From Marinobacterium_E sp035458585 (GTDB taxonomy: Bacteria > Pseudomonadota > Gammaproteobacteria > Pseudomonadales > Balneatricaceae): DNA of 64,000 nucleotides. Made by a program: the position numbers and the translations under genes. The notes beneath the pieces were generated by a model. It searched no databases. It was given only the letters and a program-made list of their open reading frames with translations, and was not told where the DNA came from. Of this stretch, positions 27,592 to 37,331 are shown piece by piece (the stretch's first letter is position 1; each line of letters opens with the position of its first letter). The stretch spans positions 1 to 64,000 of the forward strand of contig DATHZN010000020.1 in the NCBI GenBank assembly GCA_035458585.1, given 5' to 3'.

Positions 27592-29742
27592 CTATTTATG
27601 AATTACTCGCTGGAACGGTGGCAGTGCGTTTAGCAGTGCCTGCCCGTAACGACGAGTCACTACCCGTCTGTCCAGCAATACCACGCGCCCGCTATCCGTC
27701 TCTGTACGCAACAGACGCCCCACCGCTTGGGTGAGTTTTACGGATGCCGCCGGCACGGAAATGTCCTGAAACGCGTTGCCACCGCGCTCTTCTACCCACT
27801 CTGCCAGAGTCGCATCAACCGGATCATCCGGCACGCTGAAGGGCAACTTGCAGATAATAACATCTTTTAGGTAATCACCGGGTAGATCTACACCCTCAGC
27901 AAAGGAGGCCAGGCCAAAAAGGACACTGGGCTCTCCCCGGTCAACTCGTTCACGGTGAGTCTGTAGCATAGCCTGCTTGCTTAGATCGCCCTGGCAGATC
28001 ACGCGCTGAAGCACTGCTTCATCTAGCGTCTCAACCACCCGATTCATCTGGCGCCAGGAGGTAAATAGCACCAAAGCCGCACCCAAGTTGGGCAGCTCCG
28101 TTGCTAACCATTCGGCGACCTCCTCTGTATGTTCATCTGCTTTACCCGGGTCAGACCGCATCATCGGCACTTCCAATCGCGCGTTAGCGGCGTAGTCGAA
28201 TGGACTCGCGAGGCGCATCCCCGGTGTATCTAATGGCAATCCCAGCTGGGTAAAAAGCGTCTCAAATGAACCGAGTGCAGTCAGCGTAGCAGAGGTGAGG
28301 ACCGCAGCGTAGCAGTGGTCCCAGAGCAAGTCTTTGAGATGTTCTCGTGCCGAGACAGGCGCACTGTGAAGCTCCGTATCGATGCCCATCTCGTTGTCAT
28401 GTTTCACAATCCAGCGCGCGGTTGGTGGTGAGCCTGGCTCATCCCCATGTGCAAAGCTACGTGCCAGCCAACTCATACGCTGAATACGAGCCCAGTGACT
28501 ACCCAGCACCGGCGTCCAACGCTCAGCAAAGGCTCGTTCCAGCTCAGACTGCTCACCCTCTAAAGCCTCTTTTACCTTGGATAACAAGGATTCAGCCAAG
28601 GTGTCCAATCGGGTGAGAGCAACGCTCAACTGCAACGCGAGATCTCGAATATCTGCTGGCACTTCGCCGCGCTCGTAGCGGCGCCTGCGCTCATGCTCTG
28701 CGAGCAGCAACAACTCCTCATCGAGGCGTTGGTCGAGTGCCGCCAACGCGTGCTGCACCTCCTGCACAGGACGCTGCATACGTTCAACGCTGTCTTTAAT
28801 AACTAACGCGTTATTTGAATCATCGAGTAACTGTTTGAAAAGTTTGTCAAAGCCGCGCAGCTGCTTGTCGCTCGCCTTGGTGCGCATCGATAGCGCAAAG
28901 TGACCCGTCGCCTTTTCCCCAAGGTGGTGTGCTTCATCAAAGAGGTAGATCGAGTCACTCGGTTCCGGCAGTATGGCACCGCCACCCAGTGATAGGTCAG
29001 CCAACACCAGGTCGTGGTTGACCACTATCAAATCCGCCTGTTCCAGTTCACCGCGGGAGCGAAAAAAGGGGCAGGCATTGAAGTTTGCGCAGCGCCGGTT
29101 GGTGCACTGATGGTGATCCGAGGTGAGTGGCATCCAGGCCGCCTCATCGAGCTCAACACTTAGCTCGTCACGGTCACCACTCCAACGTCCACTTGCATAC
29201 TCATCCATCAACCCTTTGTAGAGCTTGATATCGTCCGGCCCCAGTCTTAACGCAAGCTCATCCTCATACAGCGCCATCTGATTGAGACCGTCTTGCTGTT
29301 CGAGTGAGGACTCCAATTTGCTTATACAGAGGTAGCGTCGGCGACCTTTCGCAATCTCGAACCGAAATTTAAGGTCTGTTTTCTCAGCCAGTTCTGGCAA
29401 ATCTTTGTGGATCAACTGCTCCTGCAACGCTACCGTTGCTGTGGACACGATCAGACGTTTGCCGCGCGCCTGGGCGATCGGTAGCGCTGCCAATAGGTAA
29501 GCGATTGTCTTACCCGTACCCGTGCCCGCTTCAACCGCAATCACATGACTCTCGCCAACGCGGTTACCCGAATCATCTGTCATCACCTCACCCAGTTGAC
29601 GAGCGATTGAAGCGATCATCTGTTTTTGGGCGTAGCGCGAGCGCAGACCTTTGGCGTCAAGAAAACGGCTATAGGAGCCCTGAATAGTGGCTTTTAATTC
29701 CTGATCGAGCACCCGGCCCCCCTCTAAATCTGGCCGCATCAT
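27592..29742 (-). CDS. dinG: ATP-dependent DNA helicase DinG
   Basis: About 716 residues, an XPD-like superfamily 2 helicase with an iron-sulfur cluster, which unwinds 5' overhangs, D-loops and R-loops. Walker A is AGTGTGKT, the four cluster cysteines lie in CTNRRCANFNACPFF and nearby, Walker B is DEAHHL, and motif VI is QAVGRLLR. In E. coli dinG is SOS-induced; no clear LexA box lies upstream here, though TACTGG-like half-sites occur near 29751. First gene of the run ending at 22280. Confidence 0.95.
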   Translation of the reverse strand: MMRPDLEGGRVLDQELKATIQGSYSRFLDAKGLRSRYAQKQMIASIARQLGEVMTDDSGNRVGESHVIAVEAGTGTGKTIAYLLAALPIAQARGKRLIVSTATVALQEQLIHKDLPELAEKTDLKFRFEIAKGRRRYLCISKLESSLEQQDGLNQMALYEDELALRLGPDDIKLYKGLMDEYASGRWSGDRDELSVELDEAAWMPLTSDHHQCTNRRCANFNACPFFRSRGELEQADLIVVNHDLVLADLSLGGGAILPEPSDSIYLFDEAHHLGEKATGHFALSMRTKASDKQLRGFDKLFKQLLDDSNNALVIKDSVERMQRPVQEVQHALAALDQRLDEELLLLAEHERRRRYERGEVPADIRDLALQLSVALTRLDTLAESLLSKVKEALEGEQSELERAFAERWTPVLGSHWARIQRMSWLARSFAHGDEPGSPPTARWIVKHDNEMGIDTELHSAPVSAREHLKDLLWDHCYAAVLTSATLTALGSFETLFTQLGLPLDTPGMRLASPFDYAANARLEVPMMRSDPGKADEHTEEVAEWLATELPNLGAALVLFTSWRQMNRVVETLDEAVLQRVICQGDLSKQAMLQTHRERVDRGEPSVLFGLASFAEGVDLPGDYLKDVIICKLPFSVPDDPVDATLAEWVEERGGNAFQDISVPAASVKLTQAVGRLLRTETDSGRVVLLDRRVVTRRYGQALLNALPPFQRVIHK

Positions 29743-29891
29743 AGCAAAGATACTGGATATTTATCTATGTAGAGTTGCGCTGAATACGCACGCGTAAGTG
29801 GGTAATCAAAACGATCAGCGATTCGGAGGCTTCCCAATAGCAGCTGCTAACCGGCTGACCAAAAAAGCCGTCTTAGCGCCAGCTGTCGCAA

Positions 29892-30308
29892 TCATCCATA
29901 GCCCGATGATGTGCCTTTCAAGGTCCGTTCGTCGAGGAGCTGCAATTCAGATAACAGCACATTGAGCTGGTCTGGAAAAATGGGTTTGAGTAACACACGA
30001 TCCGCACCCATCGCCTGAGCTGATCTCAGATAGAGCTCTTGTGAAGAGATCGCAACGATGGGGGGTTTGCTCTTGAGTGACTGCAGGTCAAGGATAGTCT
30101 CTATACCCTCCTTCCCCTCCATAACAATATCGATAAACAGCAGATCAAAACGCTCTTGCTGCAGTCGATCAATAACATTTAATCCGGAATCTAACTCTTC
30201 ACAGCTACATCCGAAGGCGCCGAGCTGATGTGACAGGATTGAGCGAAACAGTGAGTCGTCATCAACAATCAGTGCACGCAGTGTGGCAAATCCGTCTCTA
30301 TTGACCAC
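29892..30308 (-). CDS. Single-domain response regulator
   Basis: About 138 residues, receiver only: VDDDSLF, phosphoacceptor Asp in FIDIVME, ISS at the Ser/Thr position, Lys in LLKP. The GTG start overlaps the Hpt stop. As the last member of kinase-Hpt-receiver it probably ends or branches this phosphorelay; no output domain. Confidence 0.88.
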   Translation of the reverse strand: MVNRDGFATLRALIVDDDSLFRSILSHQLGAFGCSCEELDSGLNVIDRLQQERFDLLFIDIVMEGKEGIETILDLQSLKSKPPIVAISSQELYLRSAQAMGADRVLLKPIFPDQLNVLLSELQLLDERTLKGTSSGYG

Positions 30309-30699
30309 TCAAAACCTCCGGGCATCGATCAATACCAACAAGAGCCTCTCGTAGCAGAACCAGACAAGGTTGAGCCAGATGCGATTGAGCAGTGAGAAGC
30401 GACTCAGTTTCTCGAGCAGCAGTTGCCAATTGAGTAAACCCAAGATTGGCTAACTGTCCAGCAAATCTATGAACGAGTATCGCCTGCAGAGCGTTATCAC
30501 CGGTGCATGAATCTAACTGCTCAAGCTGATCCAGTTTAATCTGCAAAAAATCACCAAAGATTCGCTGATAGAGCGCGGGATATGGGCCGTACATTCGGGT
30601 AATAAAGTCCCGATCCAGCTCTGTTTGGCTCGCTAGTTTAGCCATCAGCGCATCTGCTGAACCCGCTTGAGCTAAGGTTTGAGAGGCTTTTTTAGTCAT
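30298..30699 (-). CDS. Histidine phosphotransfer (Hpt) protein
   Basis: About 133 residues, all-helical composition. The phosphotransfer His is in HRFAGQLANLG, near residue 77. The usual family signature is H-x-L-K-G; here it is H-R-F-A-G, so the Lys is absent but the following glycine spacing is kept. It would carry phosphate between the receiver of the upstream hybrid kinase and the following stand-alone receiver. It overlaps both neighbours by a few bases. Confidence 0.85.
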   Translation of the reverse strand: MTKKASQTLAQAGSADALMAKLASQTELDRDFITRMYGPYPALYQRIFGDFLQIKLDQLEQLDSCTGDNALQAILVHRFAGQLANLGFTQLATAARETESLLTAQSHLAQPCLVLLREALVGIDRCPEVLSGQ

Positions 30700-33388
30700 C
30701 GGAGAGATAGCGCCTCACAACCGCCAGTGCATCAGACACGTCCAGAGGCTTGGTCATATACTCATCAAAGCCAGCCGCTTTAGCTCGTTCAATATCCTCC
30801 TTCAAAGCGTTGGCAGAGAGCGCCAGAATAGGAATATCACTGGTCTCGCTCCGATCTCGTAGCACCTCCAATAACTCAAATCCATCCATGCCCGGTAGAT
30901 TGATATCCAGAATAATTACATCTGGAGACTCACTCTCTGCCAGGTCCAGGCCGGTGTAGGGGTCCTGAGCTATGAGTAATTCAATATCACCCTGCGGCTC
31001 CAATATATCGGCTAAGAGACGTTGATTAGCGGGATTATCCTCAACGTAGAGCAGCCTGTGCCGCTTACATTCGGTCAAAACAGGACTCTCCTGCTGATCT
31101 ATTTCGCCAGACTTTGTCTCGCGCGCCTCGGCTGGTACTTCATCTCTCTTTCTATTGGCCTGTTGCAACTCTCCTGCCTCTGTCTGCGCGCGTCTCAGGC
31201 TCACATAGAATTCAGTTCCCTCTCCCGCCGAACTGCGAACACCTATCTCCCCATCCATCTGTTTTACCAGTTCACGCGTCAATGCAAGGCCAACCCCCGT
31301 ACCTTCAATAAGGGAGTTTTCTGCCCCGGCACGGTTAAAAGGCTCGAATATCTTCTCGTAGTTCTCCTCGGCAATCCCGATACCACTATCTCTCACTTTG
31401 ATCACGGCAATTGAGTTGTCAGTCACACAGCTAATCTCTACCCAGCCATTTACCCGGTTGTATTTGATCGCGTTTGACAGCAGGTTCATCATCACCTGTT
31501 TTAAACGCGTGTAGTCGGCCATTACCCTCATATTCTCAGCCTGACTGACCAGAAGAAGTTTGATACCCGCCGTCTGCGCGATGGGGACCATTGCCTCAAC
31601 AGACTCGGTTATGACCTGCTTCAACGGTATCGCTTCGAGCGACATTGTCAGTTTACCCGCCTCAATTTTAGCTAGGTCCAGCACCTCGTTTATTAGGCTC
31701 AGCAGATGTTTTCCACTGGCTAAGATCTGCTCCACCTGCGTCATCTGTCTCTCAGGCAGATTCAGATCGGGGTTATTAATTAGCAGTTGGGAGAAGCCGA
31801 TTATTGAATTCAGTGGGGTACGTAACTCGTGACTCATTGACGAGAGGAATTCAGTTTTCGCCTGGTTCGCTTCCTCTAGCTTGCGACTGGTAGCCCGCAT
31901 TGTTTCAAGCAGAACATCTCGCTCCTGTACATGCTGATACAGTCGGTTAAGTAAAGCGCAGGTAGACAGGAAGGGTTTAAGCCAAGAGACTAGCTCATCA
32001 TTAATCTCTCGCTCTACCCCGGCTAGCGCCACCACGCCAAGCACCTCACCTCCCGTGCGTATGGGTAGGGCAACAAAATTCTGTAATCCGGGCCGGCCCG
32101 CTGGCAATGTTTTCCACTGATGCGGGGCCAAAGGCGCATCAATACTAACCACTTTTGCGTTGCTAACGAGCTGGCGAAGCAGTGTACTCGAGGCATCTAA
32201 CTCCAACCTTCCTGCCACCTGAGCGGTATAGTGAATGATCTCCTCTTGCGACCAGTTTCGATCCCAGATTGCACTGAGCCTCAATGCCTTTGTGTTCGGC
32301 TCTGTTTGAGCTATGAAACCATAATCACTGGAGGTGAGCTCGAGCAGTGATTGCTGTAGAAAATACCAAAGGCCATTCTCGGATAAGAGCGCATTGAGGT
32401 TGGTCATCCCCTCGTGCAGCTTACTCAGCATCAGCTTTTCATCCGCCAGGCGCTGCTCTGCTTCTTTTATTTTACTCAGATCGGTGATAATCCCAACGAA
32501 CTCACTCTCAATGTTGGGACCGTAATCCACCTCGCTGACAGCGAGGTGGATGTGGACCTCTCTCCCGGTTCTGTCGATACCAACGACCTCTCTACCCGTT
32601 CCGATAACACGTGGCTCTGAATCCGAGTGAACGATATGAGGATCATAGTCATCAAGATACTGATCATGCTTCGCAGACAGTGAGGCTGGCATCAGGCAGT
32701 TGACCTTCTCTCCAACCAGTTCATCACTACTATATCCAAAGATTTTCGCTGCACGTGCGTTAATCGAGAGTATCTTACCTTGGCGATTGATACTGACCAC
32801 ACCAGAGGCTGGGTTAGATAACAGCAGCTGACCATGTGCTAACGCCCGACGCAGTTGAGCTTCACTGCTTTGATCCACGCCGAACTGCTCTAGCAGCCGG
32901 GTGATATGACGATTTCGAATCGCCTGCTCAGCCTCTCGGGCAAGGGCATAGAAGATCTCAATCTGTTTATGAGAGAAGGTATTGGGTTTGGTGTCGAACA
33001 TACAGAGCGTCCCGATCACCTCATCCCCATGGGGCGCGAGCGGCACACCTATATAGGCCCTCAGTGCCAAATCGCCGGCTACAAAGGGACTTTGGGCATA
33101 TTCGGACTCTCTTAAGTCACTAATTGCGCGACATTTAGCTGAGCTCACTACCTCATTACAGAATGATAACTCCCTGGGTACTTGGTCTACCGTAATCCCC
33201 AAACTCGATTTGAACCAAGCGCGATCATCATCAACCAGAGTCACTGCTACCATCGGACATCCAAAAATCTCCTGAGCTAACAGAGTTATATTGTCGAGGT
33301 TAGGGTCCGGTGCACTGTCGAGCAAACCAAGGGAGTGAAGATACTCAAGCCGCTTGGCTTCTGCTGCCTCTGGTGTATTAGCATTCAT
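30692..33388 (-). CDS. GAF-PAS-GAF hybrid histidine kinase
   Basis: 898 residues, soluble. An N-terminal GAF domain (about 20-170) is followed by PAS (about 185-310, GVVSINRQGKILSIN), a second GAF (about 330-490), a coiled linker, HisKA (MSHELRTP, His520), HATPase_c (NLLSNAIKYN, DSGIGI, GTGVGLAL) and a receiver (VEDNPAN, Asp in ILDINLPG, Lys in TKP). It heads a three-gene relay with Hpt and a stand-alone receiver, overlapping the Hpt gene by eight bases. The signal is probably a cytoplasmic small molecule or redox state; ligand unknown. Confidence 0.92.
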   Translation of the reverse strand: MNANTPEAAEAKRLEYLHSLGLLDSAPDPNLDNITLLAQEIFGCPMVAVTLVDDDRAWFKSSLGITVDQVPRELSFCNEVVSSAKCRAISDLRESEYAQSPFVAGDLALRAYIGVPLAPHGDEVIGTLCMFDTKPNTFSHKQIEIFYALAREAEQAIRNRHITRLLEQFGVDQSSEAQLRRALAHGQLLLSNPASGVVSINRQGKILSINARAAKIFGYSSDELVGEKVNCLMPASLSAKHDQYLDDYDPHIVHSDSEPRVIGTGREVVGIDRTGREVHIHLAVSEVDYGPNIESEFVGIITDLSKIKEAEQRLADEKLMLSKLHEGMTNLNALLSENGLWYFLQQSLLELTSSDYGFIAQTEPNTKALRLSAIWDRNWSQEEIIHYTAQVAGRLELDASSTLLRQLVSNAKVVSIDAPLAPHQWKTLPAGRPGLQNFVALPIRTGGEVLGVVALAGVEREINDELVSWLKPFLSTCALLNRLYQHVQERDVLLETMRATSRKLEEANQAKTEFLSSMSHELRTPLNSIIGFSQLLINNPDLNLPERQMTQVEQILASGKHLLSLINEVLDLAKIEAGKLTMSLEAIPLKQVITESVEAMVPIAQTAGIKLLLVSQAENMRVMADYTRLKQVMMNLLSNAIKYNRVNGWVEISCVTDNSIAVIKVRDSGIGIAEENYEKIFEPFNRAGAENSLIEGTGVGLALTRELVKQMDGEIGVRSSAGEGTEFYVSLRRAQTEAGELQQANRKRDEVPAEARETKSGEIDQQESPVLTECKRHRLLYVEDNPANQRLLADILEPQGDIELLIAQDPYTGLDLAESESPDVIILDINLPGMDGFELLEVLRDRSETSDIPILALSANALKEDIERAKAAGFDEYMTKPLDVSDALAVVRRYLSDD

Positions 33389-33438
33389 ATTCGTTTGCCT
33401 GGCACGGTTTTAGATCAAAACATAGTGCTGCACACTGA

Positions 33439-35235
33439 TTAATTAACCCTTTTTCTGTACTCATCAGACTTTGCATTCAACGCCAGATAGCGCCCTGTTG
33501 CGCTACTCAACAAGCGTTCGAATGTGTTCGCGTCTAATGGGCGTGAGATAAAATACCCCTGCCCATACTCACACCCTAACCTCTTCAGAGCATGGAGCTG
33601 CTCAGGGGTCTCTATCCCCTCGGCCACCAGTCGATAACCGAACACCTTGGCAATCGCCACAATTGTCTCTACCAACTGATGATCCTTATGGTGTTGAAGC
33701 ATTGACGATACAAAGCTTCGATCTATCTTCAATACATCAAGCGGGAGTCTTGAGAGATAGCTCAATGATGAAAAACCGGTACCAAAATCATCAAGCGCCA
33801 CCAGCACACCCGTTGCACGTAGGTACTCTATCTGAGTCACCGCCTCACTCAAATTATTCACCATCTCTGTCTCGGTAATCTCTACCTCAATCTGCGATGG
33901 ACTAATCCGCGGGTACCGGCTCATCAACGCGTGGAACTCTGTCGGCAACGACCCTATTTTCAACTGCTGCGAAGAGAGGTTAACCGCCATGATAAATTTA
34001 CTATCGACCAAGCCATTCTCGATCCACTTGTTGAGCTGACTAAGGGCAGTCTCAAATACCCAACTGCTGATCTCAGCAATCTGACCCGTGGACTCAGCAA
34101 TGGTAATAAACTCGTCAGGGGAGATCGTCCCGAGCTCGGGATGCTCCCAGCGTGCCAGAGCTTCAACCCCAGAGATATAGTAATTAGAGGTACGACACTG
34201 TGGCTGGTACACAAGAGAGAACTCGCCGTTTACAAGCCCCTGGTGAATACTTAAGGAGATTGTATTTCGGCGCTGAATTTGTGCCTCTAGCTCATCATCG
34301 TAAAATCGAATCAACTGGCCGGCATGCTTCTCCGGGAGGGAGATCAGGGCCCGCCTAATTGACTCTTCACCAAGGTAGAGATCAGCGTCAGCCCAAGTGC
34401 CACCAATACGGGCACTAATCGTATAGATTGAGCCGCCGACATTATGATCACCCGCAATAACACGGATGAGTCGCTCTGCCATAGCACGCATCTGATCAGA
34501 CCGGCCCTCTTCATCAATCACGACCAGACTGTAACCACCCCAATAACTGATGAAGAGGCCTGGATAATCGAAGGTCGAGCGCAACTTCTCGGCAACAGCA
34601 AACATCACTCGGTCTGCCTCGTTGTGGCCGCGTAACTTGGTGATCTCGAGCACTCCGTCGATCTCAACAAAATAGACTGCGATACTGCGTCGCCGGCTTA
34701 TCGTGGCAAGCAGGCGCAGGAGTGTCCCCCGACGGTTGGGAAGCCGCGTAACCGGATCCTCCATCGATAGTCGGCGGGCCTCTTCGTCATTCAGCGAATC
34801 CTCCTCAAGCGCACGCTCAAGTTCGTCAACTCGCTCCTCAAACAGCCTGCTGCGATGCTTCACCATCAACAAATTACGCACCCGATGGGTGATCTCTCTC
34901 TGGTCAAAGGGTTTCGAGAGAAAATCCAACGCGCCATGAGCGAGCGCACGGTTTCGCAGGTCTGAATCTGACTCTGCCGTTAGCACCATAACAAAGGGCT
35001 CGTCCCCTGTGTGATCTTTGAAAAGTTGATCGAGCACTTGAAAGCCGTCGAGGTGGGGCATGCGCAGATCCAATAGGATTAGGTCAGGCTGACGTAACTG
35101 CACGAACTGTCTTACACCACGCGAGTCATTTAAAACATTGACGTCCAGATAACCCTCCTGACGCAGCAAAGCCTCAAGCAGTTCTGTATTTGCGATTTGA
35201 TCGTCAACGATGAGTATCTTTGAGGCGAATGACAT
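33439..35235 (-). CDS. Receiver-GGDEF-EAL protein
   Basis: 598 residues: receiver (VDDQIAN, Asp in LLDLRMP, Lys in SKPF), then GGDEF-like, then EAL. The GGDEF signature is WGGYSL, so the cyclase is probably inactive. The EAL domain keeps EALARW, the Asn in AVNLSS, EITETE, DDFGTG, KIDR and EGIE and should degrade cyclic-di-GMP when the receiver is phosphorylated. It lies 51 bases upstream of the GAF-PAS-GAF kinase on the same strand, so the kinase-Hpt system may regulate it; this is a reasonable but unproven pairing. Confidence 0.92.
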   Translation of the reverse strand: MSFASKILIVDDQIANTELLEALLRQEGYLDVNVLNDSRGVRQFVQLRQPDLILLDLRMPHLDGFQVLDQLFKDHTGDEPFVMVLTAESDSDLRNRALAHGALDFLSKPFDQREITHRVRNLLMVKHRSRLFEERVDELERALEEDSLNDEEARRLSMEDPVTRLPNRRGTLLRLLATISRRRSIAVYFVEIDGVLEITKLRGHNEADRVMFAVAEKLRSTFDYPGLFISYWGGYSLVVIDEEGRSDQMRAMAERLIRVIAGDHNVGGSIYTISARIGGTWADADLYLGEESIRRALISLPEKHAGQLIRFYDDELEAQIQRRNTISLSIHQGLVNGEFSLVYQPQCRTSNYYISGVEALARWEHPELGTISPDEFITIAESTGQIAEISSWVFETALSQLNKWIENGLVDSKFIMAVNLSSQQLKIGSLPTEFHALMSRYPRISPSQIEVEITETEMVNNLSEAVTQIEYLRATGVLVALDDFGTGFSSLSYLSRLPLDVLKIDRSFVSSMLQHHKDHQLVETIVAIAKVFGYRLVAEGIETPEQLHALKRLGCEYGQGYFISRPLDANTFERLLSSATGRYLALNAKSDEYRKRVN

Positions 35236-35811
35236 GTTACCGGCTCTCCTTACGGGTCGCTACACAAACACCTGATAGCCCGAAAACTCTCAAAACAGAG
35301 TGCAACATACTTCAAAACACTCCCTTTAATTCGCTTTGTATATTTATTCTGTTACCCGCAGTAACGAAAAACCTTTTACTCCTCAACGCCTCTCTGAAAA
35401 GGTTAGTACAGAAGGCGACCCACGACCATTTCAACACTCGTTATCGATCAGTTTTAAACGTACTTTTACTCATACAGACTCAAACCCCGGTGCACCACTA
35501 AACCTCAGATTCCAAATTTTTGATTCACAATAAGTGCGAATTAAATGTGCACATCTGTATTCCCGCCTGTCTTTAAGTGCTCAAACGACGCCAAACTACT
35601 CAACCGCCGAAATAGACGTTAGAGCCAGGCTGCAGAGATCAAAAGTACAGAACAGACCGAAGTTTCTCTGGTGCTGGATGGCTAAAAAAGAGTGGATGAA
35701 TCGCTAGAAAATAGTTGACGCAAACCAAACTACTGTATAAAACTACAGATAGTGGATAAAAACACAGGTAAATGTGGCCGTAACAGTCCGGGCCTAGTAG
35801 AGGGGAACCCC
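35236..35811. other. Promoter region between the REC-GGDEF-EAL gene and lexA
   Basis: 576 bases between divergent genes. The lexA side holds an SOS box and a -35 element. The rest is AT-rich with no gene or RNA recognised. Confidence 0.6.
35715..35748 (+). promoter_or_regulatory. lexA promoter with SOS box
   Basis: An SOS box at 35733-35748 reads CTGT-ATAAAACT-ACAG, the full CTGT-N8-ACAG consensus. A -35-like TTGACG lies at 35715-35720 and a TATAAA at 35736-35741 overlaps the box, so LexA would block polymerase. Expected autoregulation of lexA-sulA. Confidence 0.85.
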
Positions 35812-36423
35812 ATGAAACTGACAAATCGTCAACAGGAAGTGCTCGATATCGTTCGTCGATACATCCACGACACCGGCTACCCGCCTACCCGTGTCGACAT
35901 TGCTACCGAGTTGGGTTTCCGTTCTGCCAACGCTGCAGAAGAGCACCTTAAAGCACTGGCAAGAAAAGGCGCAATAGAGATGATTCCCGGCACCTCGCGG
36001 GGAATACGACTGGTGGGCCACGAACCTGAGGATGTTGGGCTTGCAATCATTGGTCAGGTTGCTGCCGGCGAGCCAATTCTGGCGCAGCAACATGTGGACG
36101 ATTACTGCTCAATCAGCGCTGATTTCTTCCGGCCACGCGCCGACTACCTGCTGCGAGTCCGCGGTATGAGTATGAAAAACATTGGGATCATGGATGGAGA
36201 TCTCCTGGCTGTTCATCAGACACGTGACGCTCGCGAGGGACAGGTTGTGGTTGCACGGGTGGGTGAGGATGTCACCGTAAAACGCTTCCACCGCCAGGGC
36301 CACATGGTCTACCTAATTGCTGAAAACGAGGAGTTTGACCCGATTGAGGTAGATTTACGTGTGCAGGAGTTAACGATCGAAGGCCTTGGCGTCGGTGTTA
36401 TTCGCCAGCAGGCAGATCTCTAG
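35812..36423 (+). CDS. lexA: LexA repressor
   Basis: 203-residue SOS repressor and self-cleaving protease. The N-terminal winged helix begins LTNRQQEVLD. The cleavage site is Ala85-Gly86 in VAAGEP, the catalytic Ser120 is in RGMSMKN and Lys157 is in VTVKRF. RecA on single-stranded DNA triggers cleavage and derepression. ATG at 35812 follows a G-rich ribosome binding site. It is preceded by a consensus SOS box and followed by sulA 21 bases downstream. Confidence 0.98.
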   Translation: MKLTNRQQEVLDIVRRYIHDTGYPPTRVDIATELGFRSANAAEEHLKALARKGAIEMIPGTSRGIRLVGHEPEDVGLAIIGQVAAGEPILAQQHVDDYCSISADFFRPRADYLLRVRGMSMKNIGIMDGDLLAVHQTRDAREGQVVVARVGEDVTVKRFHRQGHMVYLIAENEEFDPIEVDLRVQELTIEGLGVGVIRQQADL

Positions 36424-36444
36424 ATTGATTTTAGGAGACCCCCT

Positions 36445-36843
36445 ATGAATGCGTTGGTTGCGGTTCCGTTTCGGGCATACAAACCCTTACAGTTGACAGA
36501 AATTGTGCAGCACTCCAGTGACACAGATTGTGATGACTTGTTATTGCCTATGATTGCTGGGTTAAGCCAACGTTCCAGCTGGCTGGTTCTATTAGAGCCC
36601 CCTAAAACACTGGACAAGTCGCGACTAGAGTCAGCTGGTGTTGACCTCAAGCGCGTCTGGATTCTGCGCCGTGATCAGCGGCACGGTATCAATCTTCTCG
36701 CACAGCGTGCCTTGCAGGCGGGCACTTGCCATACTCTGATTTGCTGGCATCAAGATGCCACCGACGATGCCTTAGTTGAACAACTCAAAAGCACTCAAAT
36801 CGCATCAGAAACTCAGTGCCTTTTGGTGCGAACTCTTTGCTGA
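36445..36843 (+). CDS. sulA: SOS cell division inhibitor SulA
   Basis: 132 residues of the SulA family, which stops FtsZ assembly during DNA damage. LLLPMIAGLSQRSSWLVLL aligns with the conserved core around the S-R-W-Q segment of E. coli SulA. Placement after lexA in one transcript matches pseudomonads. ATG at 36445 has AGGAG eight bases upstream. Expression should follow the lexA SOS box. Confidence 0.88.
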   Translation: MNALVAVPFRAYKPLQLTEIVQHSSDTDCDDLLLPMIAGLSQRSSWLVLLEPPKTLDKSRLESAGVDLKRVWILRRDQRHGINLLAQRALQAGTCHTLICWHQDATDDALVEQLKSTQIASETQCLLVRTLC

Positions 36844-36923
36844 GAGAACCGCGGAGGTGCCTCGGGCAAGGACTCTCGCTTCATAAGCTTCCCCAGTTTG
36901 TAGTTACCCCCTACAAACATCCA

Positions 36924-36949
36924 GGGCTACCCTCGGGTAGCCCTTTTTT
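36924..36949 (+). terminator. Rho-independent terminator after sulA
   Basis: GGGCTACC, loop CTCG, GGTAGCCC, then six T. Eight perfect pairs with a UUCG-like tetraloop, about 80 bases past the sulA stop. Confidence 0.93.
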
Positions 36950-36984
36950 ATACGCAATATCTAAAAATACTAGGCGGCACAAGT

Positions 36985-37194
36985 TCAATCGTCGCGCCTC
37001 AGGGGTAGACAGCTGAGATTCTCCGGAAGTTCCTCTTCGCCTCGTCGACCTTCAATCAACATAGAGGCTTGGGTGGGCTTGAGCTTCCACGCGGTGTAGC
37101 TTTGGCAATCGGCACAGAGTAATGCATCCATGCTGGTTAAACGGACGAGTGCTGTTGAGCCACAATTTGCACAGGTTTTACTGGTACTTGTCAT
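36985..37194 (-). CDS. Small zinc-ribbon protein
   Basis: 69 residues with two CxxC pairs (CANCGS and CADCQS, about 20 residues apart) that probably bind one zinc. The tail is charged and low in structure. No family name recognised. ATG at 37194 follows AAGGA by about six bases; upstream in-frame starts are less likely. It converges with sulA. Confidence 0.75.
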   Translation of the reverse strand: MTSTSKTCANCGSTALVRLTSMDALLCADCQSYTAWKLKPTQASMLIEGRRGEEELPENLSCLPLRRDD

Positions 37195-37331
37195 AATCAT
37201 CCTTAAATAATCGGCGAGTAGCTGTGAAGAGATATCAGATGAGCGCCTCATCTCTTTGTACACGCTCGCTCCTCCACATGGAAGGGTCAAAGTGCTGTTC
37301 TCAGAATTGGATGGGTCACTCGGGTTGCAGT

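Noticed and set aside
29743..29800. Possible SOS box upstream of dinG
   Set aside because: Only one half-site resembles CTGT-N8-ACAG; not enough for a call.
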